DNA from: Xanthomonas cucurbitae
GTDB lineage: Bacteria > Pseudomonadota > Gammaproteobacteria > Xanthomonadales > Xanthomonadaceae
Direction: 5' to 3'
Assembly (NCBI RefSeq): GCF_002939885.1
Contig: NZ_MDED01000006.1
Span: forward strand, 62,001-126,000
Length of the DNA stretch: 64,000 bases
The notes under the pieces are model-generated. The model saw nothing but the letters and a program-made list of their open reading frames with translations, made no database searches and was not told the DNA's origin. Numbering within the stretch: the stretch's first letter is position 1; each line of letters starts with the position of its first letter. The translations under genes and the position numbers were made by a program. Below are positions 46,732 to 55,992 of this stretch, in pieces.

Positions 46732-47824
46732 AGACCTTCAAGGTGGCCGATTGCATGGCCTGCAACGTATAGGGGATCACCGCCGGTGGTACGGGCGCGC
46801 ATTGCAACAAGACCAGCGCCTGTGCCCGCAGCGCCTGCCTATCGAAGGGCGTGACCGCGCCGCCGGGCTGCAGCTCGGCCAGCAGTTCACCCACCCCGCC
46901 ATGAGACCAGCCCAGCACCGGCCGCCCCACCGACAGCGCTTCGACCACGGTGCGACCGAAGGCTTCCGGCTTGCGCGAGAGCTGCAGCACCAGATCGCTG
47001 GCGGCGTAGGCGTCGGCGATGCGCGCCGTCGGCTCGGTGAACGCGACCGCCTCGGCCACCCCCAACCGGGCCGCCTCGGCCTCCAGTTCGCGCAGATACG
47101 CCTCGCGTCCGGGCTCGCGCGCCCCGGGCAGCCATAGCCAGGCCGGCACGCCGGCAGCGCGGACATCGGCCAGCAGCTGCAGGCCGTCGGCATGCCCTTT
47201 CAGGCGGGTACCGCGGCCAGGCAGCAACAGCAGGGGCGCCTCGGCCGGCAGGCCGGGCAGGAATGTCTGCACCCAGGCGCGCGCATCCCGGTCCGGGCGC
47301 GAACGGCGCGGGAACTGCGCCACATCCACGCCGCGCGCAATCGTGCGCAGACGGCCAGGGTCGGTCTGCGGATAATGCGTGCATACGTAATCGCGCACCG
47401 TGCGCGACACGCAGATGACCCGCTCGCCATAGGTCATCACCGCGCTGTAGCGGCTGGGCGAATTGAGCCCGTGCACGGTGGTGACCAGGCGCGGACGCGT
47501 CGCCGCAGGCATCCCACGCAGCGCGTACCAGCCCAGCCAGGCCGGCAGCCGCGAGCGTGCGTGCACGATATCGGCACCCAATTCGGCAAACAGCCGGCGC
47601 AGGCCAACCACATGCCGCAGCGTCAGCAACGACTTGCGGCCGATCTCCAGGGTGAGGTGCTCGCCACCGGCGTCCAGCAACGGCTGCACCAGCCGGCCGC
47701 CGGCCGACACCACCACGGCGCGATGGCCGGCACGCACCAGTGCCGCGGCGACTTCCAGCGTGGAGCGCTCCACGCCACCGGATTGCAGCGCCGGCAGCAA
47801 TTGCACCACGGTCAGGCGGTGCAT
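46712..47824 (-). CDS. Glycosyltransferase family 4 protein
   Basis: The 370-residue GT-B enzyme probably adds a sugar in LPS core or surface polysaccharide synthesis. N-terminal VVQLLPALQSGGVERSTLEV and the C-terminal EX7E motif region EAFGRTVVEALSVGRPVLG are typical. ATG 47824 (MHRLTVVQL) is chosen; the frame continues upstream through the zf-CHCC gene, which is clearly read in another frame. It starts 10 bases after that gene ends and overlaps the O-antigen-ligase-like gene. Donor and acceptor are unknown. Confidence 0.88.
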   Translation of the reverse strand: MHRLTVVQLLPALQSGGVERSTLEVAAALVRAGHRAVVVSAGGRLVQPLLDAGGEHLTLEIGRKSLLTLRHVVGLRRLFAELGADIVHARSRLPAWLGWYALRGMPAATRPRLVTTVHGLNSPSRYSAVMTYGERVICVSRTVRDYVCTHYPQTDPGRLRTIARGVDVAQFPRRSRPDRDARAWVQTFLPGLPAEAPLLLLPGRGTRLKGHADGLQLLADVRAAGVPAWLWLPGAREPGREAYLRELEAEAARLGVAEAVAFTEPTARIADAYAASDLVLQLSRKPEAFGRTVVEALSVGRPVLGWSHGGVGELLAELQPGGAVTPFDRQALRAQALVLLQCAPVPPAVIPYTLQAMQSATLKVYDELRR

Positions 47825-47834
47825 CCGGCCAGGA

Positions 47835-48032
47835 TCAGTCGGCCAGCACGAACAGCGAACCGCAGTACGGGCACTTGGCTTCGCCGTTGGGCGCATCCTC
47901 GATCGGCAGGTACACCCGCGGATGCGAGTTCCACAGCGCCATCTGCGGCGTCGGGCAGCACAGCGGCAGATCGCTGCGGTGCACGGTGTAACGCTTCTCG
48001 GCATTGGCGGGCGCGGTGGCGGTCTGGCTCAT
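47835..48032 (-). CDS. zf-CHCC zinc-finger domain protein
   Basis: The 65-residue protein carries the CHCC zinc-binding set: C26, H38, C54 and C57 (LCCPTP, NSHPRVYLPI, KCPYCGSLFV). This is the domain related to the mitochondrial complex I subunit NDUFS6, widespread as a small protein in Proteobacteria with unclear function. It is the first gene of a run with the glycosyltransferase and the O-antigen-ligase-like gene. Confidence 0.88.
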   Translation of the reverse strand: MSQTATAPANAEKRYTVHRSDLPLCCPTPQMALWNSHPRVYLPIEDAPNGEAKCPYCGSLFVLAD

Positions 48033-48302
48033 GGCGGTGCGGGTCGGAAAAAAACGGATGCCCGTATTCTAGCAGCGGCCATCGCTTGGCTGCTGCCCGC
48101 GCCGCTGACCCCCTCGTCTCCATGCGCTGACATGTGCCAAGACGCCCGCCTTGTCAGCCTGCGCGTCGCACAGCGGCACTGCGACTGCCGACAGCAACTG
48201 CCAACGAACTGTCGTGCCCGGCGGCACCCGCACCCCAGTGCGCCGGCCTTTTGCCAGTCACGCAATCCCCGCGTGCACATTCTTCCTTTCGTTCATCCCG
48301 GC

Positions 48303-49154
48303 TCACCACGGCAAGCTGCGATACAGCGTCACCACCCGACCCATCGCATCGTCGAATGGTGGAAGGTCACCTGTAACGTCGGAGGCCAGGTCCCGGTAGC
48401 CGATGCGGGCCATGGAGACCACCGCATCAGCTTGCATGGAGTCGATACTCGGGACGATATCTTTCGAGCGACACGATGCCATCAGGATTTCATGAATCCT
48501 GGCACGCGCTTCAGCGACGAGCACAGGACCCGACTCCAGCAACAACCAGATGTCGTAGACATCCTGTCGACGGTTTCGTTTTCGAAGGGGTTGCTGAAGC
48601 AGAGCGCGCAACTTCTCGGCCAGCACATTGTTCAGCGTATAGGAATGAATGGTCGCTCCCCCATCCAGTTCCAGCACTTCCACATCGAAGACCGCCTCAT
48701 TGAAGCTGTAGTCGATTTCCACCACCTGTGGCGATGCCCCCGCCTTCAAGCGGGCCATGGCCGCCGCATTGCCTCGATCGGCAAAACCGATTTTCAGGGC
48801 CAGATTCTGATGCGACTTGCATTCGCCCTTTGGCTGAATCTTGTGGGACTGAAGACGACATGCCGTTGCATACGGCAAACGGTCTTCTGCGGAAACCAGG
48901 CACTCCGCCAACTCTTCCAGAATCGCGTGAGCGCTTTCCGCCGTGTAGCTGTCCCTGGTGGAAAAGTCCAGGTCGCGGGTATAGCGGGAGCTGTCGTACC
49001 GGATGGCCAGCAGCAACCCTCCCTTCATCACCATCCTGGCACTCAAATTCTGGGAATGACCGATGCTGTCCAGAACCGTGTGCACTGCCTCCCTGAAGCC
49101 TTGCTGCCCCTGCGGCGCCTGCGCAACCCACGCATCGATTTCCACTTCATTCAT
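48303..49154 (-). CDS. AbiEii-type nucleotidyltransferase toxin
   Basis: The 283-residue protein matches the AbiEii/AbiGii family, the toxin of type IV toxin-antitoxin and phage abortive-infection systems. The nucleotidyltransferase motif is visible: KGGLLLAIRYDSSRYTRDLD with G45-G46 and metal-binding D61/D63, and a second motif AEKLRALLQQ...RRQDVYDIWLLLE. Its ATG overlaps the stop of the antitoxin gene (ATGA), implying coupled expression. Base composition is less GC-rich than the flanking LPS and maeB genes, as for a transferred accessory module. Confidence 0.88.
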   Translation of the reverse strand: MNEVEIDAWVAQAPQGQQGFREAVHTVLDSIGHSQNLSARMVMKGGLLLAIRYDSSRYTRDLDFSTRDSYTAESAHAILEELAECLVSAEDRLPYATACRLQSHKIQPKGECKSHQNLALKIGFADRGNAAAMARLKAGASPQVVEIDYSFNEAVFDVEVLELDGGATIHSYTLNNVLAEKLRALLQQPLRKRNRRQDVYDIWLLLESGPVLVAEARARIHEILMASCRSKDIVPSIDSMQADAVVSMARIGYRDLASDVTGDLPPFDDAMGRVVTLYRSLPW

Positions 49155-50077
49155 AGCGTATCCGATCCCAGCGACGCCGCTTCCAGCGCAGGAACATTGA
49201 CTGACAGCGCCCAACGCTCCGAAAAGAAAGGGGCGTATTCTGCTTGTGGGTCCAGCTTCCGGGAGCCACCCCGCTGAACCCGGGAAGCCCAGGCATCAAT
49301 CACGGGGTCGGACCTATGGCATAGCGTTTCCAGCAAGTAGCCGGCCCGCGCTTTCTCAATCAGTGTTCCGTGCTTGCTCACTTCATCAAGAATGAGCCTG
49401 AAATACCTGCCAGCGTACTCACGATAGGTATCAACGACATGCAACATGCCTCCGCACGAATCCGGCTCGCGCAGCATGTCCAAGAACGTTCGCCCTATCA
49501 TTGCCACGCGGATGGACGGAGACTTGATGGTCTTGAAGGCTCCGCGATGCGAGCGCCGCATCAACTCAACCCGTACTCCATCGATACGCTCGAATTTCTG
49601 AAATCTCAATGCGGGCAGCCTGGAAGCAAGGTAGCCATCCTTGAGTTGTTTCAGGCCTTTCTCCATGCGCACGTCCGCTTGCTCTTTCCATTCCTGGGCA
49701 GGGGGTGTGGACAGGTATAGCACCTTGGCAAACCGGTCTGTGATGCCGTGATACTCCATGGCACTGAGATGACTCACGTACGCAAACGGGTCCACCGAGC
49801 AAGCGACCTCCATGGGCGCCGGCTTGTTTCGACCAAAAAGATGAAAAACCGTACCCGACTTGAACCCCTTCGCCGGTGCAATCAACCCGAAGGACGTCAG
49901 CAAATGAACCAATTCCATGTACAAAGACAACGGAATGGGATGGGTTGCAGCATGAGTCGCGGCCAAAACACCCAGTTCGTATCCTGTCACGACAGGCCGC
50001 TCCCAAGTCGCCAGCCGTTGCTGGATCGCCCTGGCGAGGGAACTCAGGGCTTCGCGAGATGTTGAGCTTTGTTTCAC
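49151..50077 (-). CDS. AbiEi-type antitoxin and autoregulator
   Basis: The 308-residue protein is the probable AbiEi partner: an N-terminal winged-HTH region (residues 1-75), the AbiEi-like block YVSHLSAMEYHGITDR, and a C-terminal antitoxin domain. Known AbiEi proteins repress their own operon by binding inverted repeats upstream. GTG 50077 is the only good start; it lies inside the arm of a perfect 47-base palindrome, with no convincing ribosome-binding site. It is transcribed with the AbiEii gene. Confidence 0.85.
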   Translation of the reverse strand: MKQSSTSREALSSLARAIQQRLATWERPVVTGYELGVLAATHAATHPIPLSLYMELVHLLTSFGLIAPAKGFKSGTVFHLFGRNKPAPMEVACSVDPFAYVSHLSAMEYHGITDRFAKVLYLSTPPAQEWKEQADVRMEKGLKQLKDGYLASRLPALRFQKFERIDGVRVELMRRSHRGAFKTIKSPSIRVAMIGRTFLDMLREPDSCGGMLHVVDTYREYAGRYFRLILDEVSKHGTLIEKARAGYLLETLCHRSDPVIDAWASRVQRGGSRKLDPQAEYAPFFSERWALSVNVPALEAASLGSDTL

Positions 50078-50120
50078 GGAGTACCATCCACGTCCTAAGG
50101 ACGTGGATGGTACTCCGTGA
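50074..50120. repeat. Perfect 22-bp palindrome at the AbiEi start
   Basis: Arms 50074-50095 and 50099-50120 are exactly complementary over 22 bases, with a 3-base centre (TAA). The antitoxin GTG start codon is in the left arm. The core GTCCTAAGGAC recurs, with one change, in the palindrome at 50160-50204 and at 50210-50220. It may be an autoregulatory operator or an mRNA hairpin hiding the start codon. Confidence 0.85.
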
Positions 50121-50144
50121 TTGCAGTTTCGTAAATGGCCACCG

Positions 50145-50174
50145 TTGACACCTTCCAGCAGTCTCCATTAGAAT
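50145..50174 (+). promoter_or_regulatory. Candidate plus-strand promoter between the palindromes
   Basis: TTGACA (50145-50150) and TAGAAT (50169-50174) are separated by 18 bases. The -10 lies in the left arm of the second palindrome, so a protein bound there would block it. It points away from the AbiE genes toward the unassigned stretch 50205-50527. Confidence 0.45.
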
Positions 50175-50204
50175 CCGTCCTGAGGACGGATTCTAATGGA
50201 GACT
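50160..50204. repeat. Second perfect 21-bp palindrome
   Basis: Arms 50160-50180 and 50184-50204 are exactly complementary over 21 bases around TGA. The arm sequence differs from the first palindrome except for the core GTCCTGAGGAC. A third core copy without long arms lies at 50210-50220. Confidence 0.85.
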
Positions 50205-50220
50205 ACATAGTCCTGAGGAC

Positions 50221-50527
50221 CGTCACCAACGCGCCTCATCCAAAACCGGGGCTGACCGTAGCATTCGATGCACAAGCCAGCCCCACCACGGCAGCCACCG
50301 AGCTGACCGCCATGATTGGGCGGCAATCGAGCACTTTTGCCGAGTCCACCATTGCGGCGACCTTGGCAGGGAAACTTCGCCCCTGCCAAGGCCATCGCCA
50401 AAATCACACACTGCGCCGTCGGCTTCACGACATCCGCCGGCTGCACTCCGCGATCAGCAGCCGATCATGAGAAAGCCATCTGCAAAAAACTTATGGCGTG
50501 CCCGCGAAAATTTGACCGAGACCTGGC
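50221..50527. other. Gap between the AbiE palindromes and maeB, no gene recognised
   Basis: Frames of up to about 110 codons are open on the plus strand and about 90 on the minus strand, but they show no family resemblance or start signals. The region could be a decayed gene. Nothing else was seen. Confidence 0.4.
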
Positions 50528-52837
50528 TCAGGCGCCACTCCTGTCGGCAGCCGCTTTTTCCGCGTCGCGCTGCCTGCGGATCTGCGCATCCACCGCGGCG
50601 ATCGCGGTCATGTTCATCACCCGGCGCGAGGTGGCGCTGGTGGTGAGGATGTGCACCGGCTTGGAGATCCCCATCAGGATCGGGCCGATCGCCACGCCGT
50701 CGGTGAACACGCGCACCAGGTTGTAGGCGATGTTGGCCGCTTCCAGGTTCGGCAACACGAACAGGTTCGCGCGCCCTTTGAGTGTGCTGTTGGGCATGAT
50801 CTGCTTGCGCAACGCCTCGTCCCAGGCGGTGTCGCCCTGCATCTCGCCGTCGATGTTGAGCTCAGGCTTGCGCTTGAGCAGCGCTTCGCGCACCTGGCGC
50901 ATCTTCAGCGCGTCACGCGAGTCGTGGCTGCCGAAGTTGGAGTGCGACAGCAACGCGATGTTGGGTTCGATGCCGAACAGCTTGAGACGGTACGCCGCCT
51001 GCAACGTGGCCTCCACCACCTGCTCCACGGTGGGGTCTTCCTGGACATGCGTGTCCAGGAAGAAGAACACGCCCAGTTGATTGATGACGCCGGTCATCGC
51101 CGAGGTGGAGCTGACGCGCGGCTCCAGCGGGATCACGCTGCGCGCGTAACCCAGCTTCTTGTGGAAGCGGCCGACCACGCCCGACAGCATCGCATCGGCT
51201 TCGCCACGCGCCACCATCACGGCGGCGATCAGGGTCGGACGCGAGCGCATCAGCTCCTTGGCCGCGGTGACGGTCACGCCACGGCGCTCGGTGAGCGCGT
51301 GGTAGTACTGCCAGTAATCGTTGAAGCGGGGGTCGTCGAGGATGTTGGTGATCTCGAAGTCCACGCCAGCGGTCAGGCGCAGGCCCATCCGTTCGATACG
51401 TGCCTCGATGACGTCCGGGCGGCCGATCAGGATCGGGAAGGCCAGGCCTTCATCGACCACGTTCTGCACCGCGCGCAGCACCACTTCTTCCTCGCCCTCG
51501 GCATACACCACGCGCTGCTTGTCGGCACGCGCACGGTCGTACACCGGCTTCATCATCAGGCTGGTGCGGTAGACGAACTGGCTCAACTGGTCGCGGTAGG
51601 CCTCCATGTCGGTGATCGGGCGGGTGGCCACGCCCGAATCCATTGCTGCCTGCGCCACCGCCGAGGACAGCTCGACCAGCAGGCGCGGATCCAGTGGACG
51701 CGGAATCAGGTACTCCGGGCCGAAGCTCGGGGTCTCGCCACCGTAGGCGGCGCCCAGGTCGGAGGCTTCGCGTCGCGCCATCGCGGCGATCGCCTTGACG
51801 CAGGCGATCTTCATCTCCTCGTTGATGCCAGTGGCACCGGCGTCCAGCGCGCCACGGAACAGGTACGGGAAGCACAGCACGTTGTTGATCTGGTTCGGGT
51901 AGTCCGACCGGCCGGTGCCGATGATGCAATCCGGGCGTACCGCCTTGGCCGCTTCCGGGGTGATTTCCGGGTTGGGATTGGCCAACGCGAAGATCACCGG
52001 CTGGCGCGCCATGCTGGCGACCATTTCCGGCTTGAGGATGCCCGCAGCCGACAGGCCCAGGAAGATGTCGGCGCCTTCGACGATCTCGTCCAGGGTGCGC
52101 TTGTCGGTATCGCGCGCGTAACGCTGCTTGTCCGGGTCCAGATCGGTGCGGCCGGTGTGGATCACCCCGTCGCGGTCCAGCGCCAGGATGTTCTCCGGCT
52201 TCAGGCCCAGCGAGACCAGCATGTTGACGCAGGAGATGCCCGCCGCGCCCATGCCGGTGGTGGCCAGCTTGACCTCTTCGATCTTCTTGCCGGTGACCAC
52301 CAGCGCATTGAGCACGGCGGCACCGACGATGATCGCGGTGCCGTGCTGGTCGTCATGGAACACCGGGATGTTCATGCGCTCGCGCAGCTTGCGCTCGACG
52401 ATGAAGCATTCCGGCGCCTTGATGTCTTCCAGGTTGATGCCGCCAAAGGTCGGCTCCAGGCTGGCGATGATGTCCACCAGCTTGTCCGGGTCGCTTTCGT
52501 TGATTTCGATATCGAACACGTCGATGCCGGCGAACTTTTGGAACAGCACGCCCTTGCCTTCCATCACCGGCTTGGAGGCCAGCGGGCCGATGTTGCCCAG
52601 GCCCAGCACGGCGGTGCCGTTGGTGATGACCGCCACCAGGTTGCCGCGGGCGGTGAGCTCGCTGGCCTGGGTGGCGTCCTCGACGATGGCCTCGCAGGCA
52701 AACGCCACGCCGGGCGAATACGCCAGCGACAGGTCGCGCTGGGTCAGCATCGGCTTGGTCGCGGTGACTTTGATCTTGCCGGCCGGCTGCTGGCGGTGAT
52801 AGTCGAGGGCGGCCTGTTTGAAGTCGTCGGTGGACAT
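50528..52837 (-). CDS. maeB: NADP-dependent malic enzyme with phosphotransacetylase-like domain
   Basis: The 769-residue protein has an N-terminal malic enzyme part (residues 1-430; [20 protein letters not shown], then [14 protein letters not shown] as the NADP-binding motif) and a C-terminal phosphotransacetylase-like domain typical of MaeB, thought to be regulatory. It decarboxylates malate to pyruvate with NADPH formation. With dctA upstream on the same strand, it links C4-dicarboxylate uptake to pyruvate and NADPH supply. Confidence 0.96.
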   Translation of the reverse strand: MSTDDFKQAALDYHRQQPAGKIKVTATKPMLTQRDLSLAYSPGVAFACEAIVEDATQASELTARGNLVAVITNGTAVLGLGNIGPLASKPVMEGKGVLFQKFAGIDVFDIEINESDPDKLVDIIASLEPTFGGINLEDIKAPECFIVERKLRERMNIPVFHDDQHGTAIIVGAAVLNALVVTGKKIEEVKLATTGMGAAGISCVNMLVSLGLKPENILALDRDGVIHTGRTDLDPDKQRYARDTDKRTLDEIVEGADIFLGLSAAGILKPEMVASMARQPVIFALANPNPEITPEAAKAVRPDCIIGTGRSDYPNQINNVLCFPYLFRGALDAGATGINEEMKIACVKAIAAMARREASDLGAAYGGETPSFGPEYLIPRPLDPRLLVELSSAVAQAAMDSGVATRPITDMEAYRDQLSQFVYRTSLMMKPVYDRARADKQRVVYAEGEEEVVLRAVQNVVDEGLAFPILIGRPDVIEARIERMGLRLTAGVDFEITNILDDPRFNDYWQYYHALTERRGVTVTAAKELMRSRPTLIAAVMVARGEADAMLSGVVGRFHKKLGYARSVIPLEPRVSSTSAMTGVINQLGVFFFLDTHVQEDPTVEQVVEATLQAAYRLKLFGIEPNIALLSHSNFGSHDSRDALKMRQVREALLKRKPELNIDGEMQGDTAWDEALRKQIMPNSTLKGRANLFVLPNLEAANIAYNLVRVFTDGVAIGPILMGISKPVHILTTSATSRRVMNMTAIAAVDAQIRRQRDAEKAAADRSGA

Positions 52838-53035
52838 CGGCTGTGTGGGTCTCGAGGGCGCAGGAGGACTGGATTCTACCCTCCTGCCTGAACAAGGGCC
52901 TGTCGCGCAGCTGTCAGCACGGCAGGGAGATCGAATGCTGCAACGCAGCGCACGGGGCGATCCGCTAGCGGGTCAACGCGAAACGGCCCTGCACCCCGCC
53001 GGCAACGCCGACGGAGAACAGGGCCGTAGGAAACC

Positions 53036-54382
53036 TCAGCGTGCGCTGGCCGGGGCGACCACGTCGGTCGCCGCTGGTGGTGCCTGCAGCGGCGGCGAGC
53101 CGCCATCCAGCACCTGCTTGAGCTGGTCGCGGTCCAGCGCATTTTCCCAGCGCGACACCACCACCGTGGCCACCGCGTTGCCGATGAAGTTGGTCAGCGA
53201 GCGGCATTCGCTCATGAAACGGTCCACGCCCAGGATCAGCGCCATGCCCGCCACCGGTACGTCCGGCACCACCGACAGCGTGGCGGCCAGGGTGATGAAA
53301 CCGGCACCGGTCACGCCGGCGGCACCTTTGGAGCTGAGCATCGCCACCGCCAGCAGGGTGATCTGCTGGCCCAGGGTCAGGTCCACGTTGGTGGCCTGGG
53401 CGATGAATAGCGCCGCCAGGGTCATGTAGATGTTGGTGCCATCCAGGTTGAACGAGTAGCCGGTCGGCACCACCAGGCCCACCACCGACTTTTCGCAGCC
53501 GGCCTTTTCCATCTTTTCCATCAGCGAGGGCAGTGCCGATTCCGACGACGAAGTGCCCAGTACCAGCAACAGTTCGGCCTTGAGGTAACGAATCAACTTG
53601 AGCACCGAAAACCCGCAAAACCGGCACACCAGACCCAGGATCACCAGCACGAAGAACAGCGAGGTCAGGTAAAACGAACCCACCAGCCAGGCCAGGTTGA
53701 CCAGCGATTCCACCCCATACTTGCCGATTGTGAAGGCAATCGCACCGAACGCACCGATCGGCGCGGCCTTCATCAGGATGTGCACCAGGCGGAACACCGG
53801 CGCGGTCAGCGCCTCCAGGAAGCTCAGCACCGGGCGGCCCCGCTCGCCCACCAGGGCCAGCGCAATGCCGAACAACACCGCCACGAACAGCACCTGCAGG
53901 ATGTTGCCATCGACGAACGCGCTGATCAGCGTGGCCGGAATGATGTCCATCAGGAAGCCGACCAGGCTCAACTCGTGCGACTTCTGCACGTAGGTGTTGA
54001 CCGCGCTTTGATCCAGCTCGGCCGGATTGATGTTCATGCCGGCGCCCGGCTGCACCACATGCGCCACCACCATGCCCACCACCAGTGCCAGCGTGGAAAA
54101 GAACAGGAAATAGATCATCGCCTTGGCGAAGACCCGGCCGACCGTCTTGAGATGGGTCATACCGGCGATGCCGGTGACGATGGTCAGGAAGATTACCGGG
54201 GCGATAATCATCTTCACCAGCTTGATGAAGGCATCGCCCAATGGCTTGAGGCTTTCGGCGAAGGCCGGTTCGAAATGCCCCAACAAGGCGCCAAGGACGA
54301 TCGCCACCACCACCTGGAAGTACAGCTGGCGGTAGAACGGCACGGACGCCGGCAACGGGCCGGCAGGCTTGCTGATGTGCAT
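53036..54382 (-). CDS. dctA: C4-dicarboxylate transporter DctA
   Basis: The 448-residue inner-membrane symporter imports succinate, fumarate and malate. The first helix and [20 protein letters not shown], the serine-rich re-entrant region [20 protein letters not shown], and the [19 protein letters not shown] motif are all hallmarks of the dicarboxylate/glutamate symporter family. It lies about 200 bases upstream of maeB on the same strand and is divergent from an OprO/P-like porin gene. Confidence 0.95.
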   Translation of the reverse strand: MHISKPAGPLPASVPFYRQLYFQVVVAIVLGALLGHFEPAFAESLKPLGDAFIKLVKMIIAPVIFLTIVTGIAGMTHLKTVGRVFAKAMIYFLFFSTLALVVGMVVAHVVQPGAGMNINPAELDQSAVNTYVQKSHELSLVGFLMDIIPATLISAFVDGNILQVLFVAVLFGIALALVGERGRPVLSFLEALTAPVFRLVHILMKAAPIGAFGAIAFTIGKYGVESLVNLAWLVGSFYLTSLFFVLVILGLVCRFCGFSVLKLIRYLKAELLLVLGTSSSESALPSLMEKMEKAGCEKSVVGLVVPTGYSFNLDGTNIYMTLAALFIAQATNVDLTLGQQITLLAVAMLSSKGAAGVTGAGFITLAATLSVVPDVPVAGMALILGVDRFMSECRSLTNFIGNAVATVVVSRWENALDRDQLKQVLDGGSPPLQAPPAATDVVAPASAR

Positions 54383-54531
54383 GACACCACTCCGGGAGAA
54401 CGGGAAGGTGCCTGGCAGGCACCCGATGCGGGCATTCTGGCCGCACGCTGTGGGCGTAACCGATAACCCATTGGTACTACGCAGCGCCCGCCCGCCGACT
54501 GCTACGGCACTTCAGCCTGGCGGCAGTAGGC

Positions 54532-54549
54532 CGTTAATTGCATTTAACG
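54532..54549. promoter_or_regulatory. Palindrome CGTTAA-N6-TTAACG in the dctA/porin gap
   Basis: Perfect 6-base arms (54532-54537 and 54544-54549) in an A/T-rich patch, midway between the divergent dctA and porin genes. A shared operator for a carboxylate-responsive regulator is possible; no protein can be assigned. Confidence 0.4.
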
Positions 54550-54662
54550 CAGACACCGATTCCGCGTGGTTACCCATCGGCCCTGCGCGTTTGCTGAAAT
54601 CATTCACCGCGCCGGCCATGGCAGGACGCCCCGGCCCCATTCCATTGCCGAAGATCATTCCT

Positions 54663-55835
54663 ATGCGCCTCAATCCGCTCGTTCTGGCCGTGGCGTTCGC
54701 CATCGCCCCTGCCGCTGCCAATGCGGCCACTTCCATCGACAACTGGCCGACCCAGTACGCCTTCGGTGATGGCACCGAACTCTCAGTGTCCGGCAACTAC
54801 CAGTATGACGACAACAACTTCTCCGGCGACGACCGCCTGGAAGACCGCACCGATTTCCGCCGCAAGGAATTCGGTGCCAGCGTGAGGAAGAAGGGCATCT
54901 ACGATGCCTCGGTGAATTTCGATTTCGAAGCCAAGTTATGGCTGGACGTGTTCTTCCGCTTCGAGACCAAGGCGCTGCTGGGCCAGGATTATGGCCGCGT
55001 GCGTCTGGGCTACATGAAGGTACCGGTGGGCCTGGAAGCGGTGCAGAGTTCGCGGGCGGGCAGCTTCATGGAACTGGGCCTGCCGGTGCAGGCCGTGTTC
55101 CAGGGCCGCCGGACCGGCGTGGAATGGACGCTGGAACGCCCGCAGTACCTGTTGCAGGCCGGCGCCTACGGCGGCCAGGACCTGCAAGGCGATAACCCTG
55201 GCACCACCCAGGCCGTGCATGCGGTCTGGACCCCGCGCAAGGCCGATGGTGACGTGCTGCACCTGGGCATCGCCGGTTCGACGGAGAACCCGCGCGGCTT
55301 CACCGATGGCCGTGGTGTCGCATTCGGCCCCAGCGTGCGCTTGCGTGCCCGCCCGGAAGCCGGCCTGACCGACGTCCGGCTGATCGACACCGGCACCATC
55401 CTGGACGTGGACCATGTGATCCGCACCGGCCTGGAAGCGGTCTGGATCCATGGCCCGTTCTCGCTGCAGAGCGAGGCCTTGCGTGCCGAAGTGGCGCGTA
55501 ATCGGGGCCTGCCGCATTTCATCGCGCAGGGCCAGTACGTCTACGGCACCTGGTCGCTCACCGGCGAATCGCGCAGCTATGCCGGCGGCGTGCCGGGCAA
55601 CCTCAAGCCGACGCATCGCTATGGTGCGGTGGAACTCACCGCCCGTTACAGCCGCCTGAACCTGGAAGACAACAACGTCCATGGCGGGCGTCAGCACGAC
55701 ACCACCATCGGCGCCAACTGGTACCTCACCAGCCATTTCAAGTTCCAGGCCAACTACAGCTGGGTGGATGCCTCGCGCAACGGCGTGCATGTGACTCCGA
55801 AGGTGATGGAGCTGCGGGCACAGGTGAATTTCTAG
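54663..55835 (+). CDS. OprO/OprP-like porin
   Basis: The 390-residue outer-membrane protein has a signal peptide (MRLNPLVLAVAFAIAPAAAN, AATS) and a 16-strand-type barrel of the phosphate-selective porin O/P family (DFRRKEFGASVRKKGIYDAS, LGYMKVPVGLEAVQSSRAGS), ending in aromatic NF. Members transport various anions, so the divergent dctA suggests dicarboxylate passage rather than phosphate. ATG 54663 directly precedes the signal peptide; the frame extends further upstream without coding character. A paralogue lies at 62960. Confidence 0.88.
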   Translation: MRLNPLVLAVAFAIAPAAANAATSIDNWPTQYAFGDGTELSVSGNYQYDDNNFSGDDRLEDRTDFRRKEFGASVRKKGIYDASVNFDFEAKLWLDVFFRFETKALLGQDYGRVRLGYMKVPVGLEAVQSSRAGSFMELGLPVQAVFQGRRTGVEWTLERPQYLLQAGAYGGQDLQGDNPGTTQAVHAVWTPRKADGDVLHLGIAGSTENPRGFTDGRGVAFGPSVRLRARPEAGLTDVRLIDTGTILDVDHVIRTGLEAVWIHGPFSLQSEALRAEVARNRGLPHFIAQGQYVYGTWSLTGESRSYAGGVPGNLKPTHRYGAVELTARYSRLNLEDNNVHGGRQHDTTIGANWYLTSHFKFQANYSWVDASRNGVHVTPKVMELRAQVNF

Positions 55836-55928
55836 CAAGCACCGAGGCGTCCGCCGCAGACCGCCTGGTTGCTGGTGGCGCCTATCCGATCGCCGGCGCG
55901 GTCTCGCCGCGCTGAAGATGTTTCCGAC

Positions 55929-55964
55929 ACGGCCGCCCCTGCCCAGGTGCGGCCGTCGTCGTTT
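55929..55964 (+). terminator. Stem-loop after the porin gene
   Basis: ACGGCCGC (55929-55936) pairs with GCGGCCGT (55949-55956), followed by CGTCGTTT. A probable terminator separating the porin from the kinase gene 30 bases on. Confidence 0.5.
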
Positions 55965-55992
55965 GCGGCATGCCTCGGCCATACTTACCGCC

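Noticed and set aside
50135-50470. A 111-codon plus-strand frame across the second palindrome
   Set aside because: Its start lies upstream of the predicted promoter's transcription start, it crosses the palindrome, and the product resembles no family.
50651-52891. A 746-codon plus-strand open frame
   Set aside because: It is antisense to maeB, whose malic enzyme and phosphotransacetylase motifs are unambiguous.
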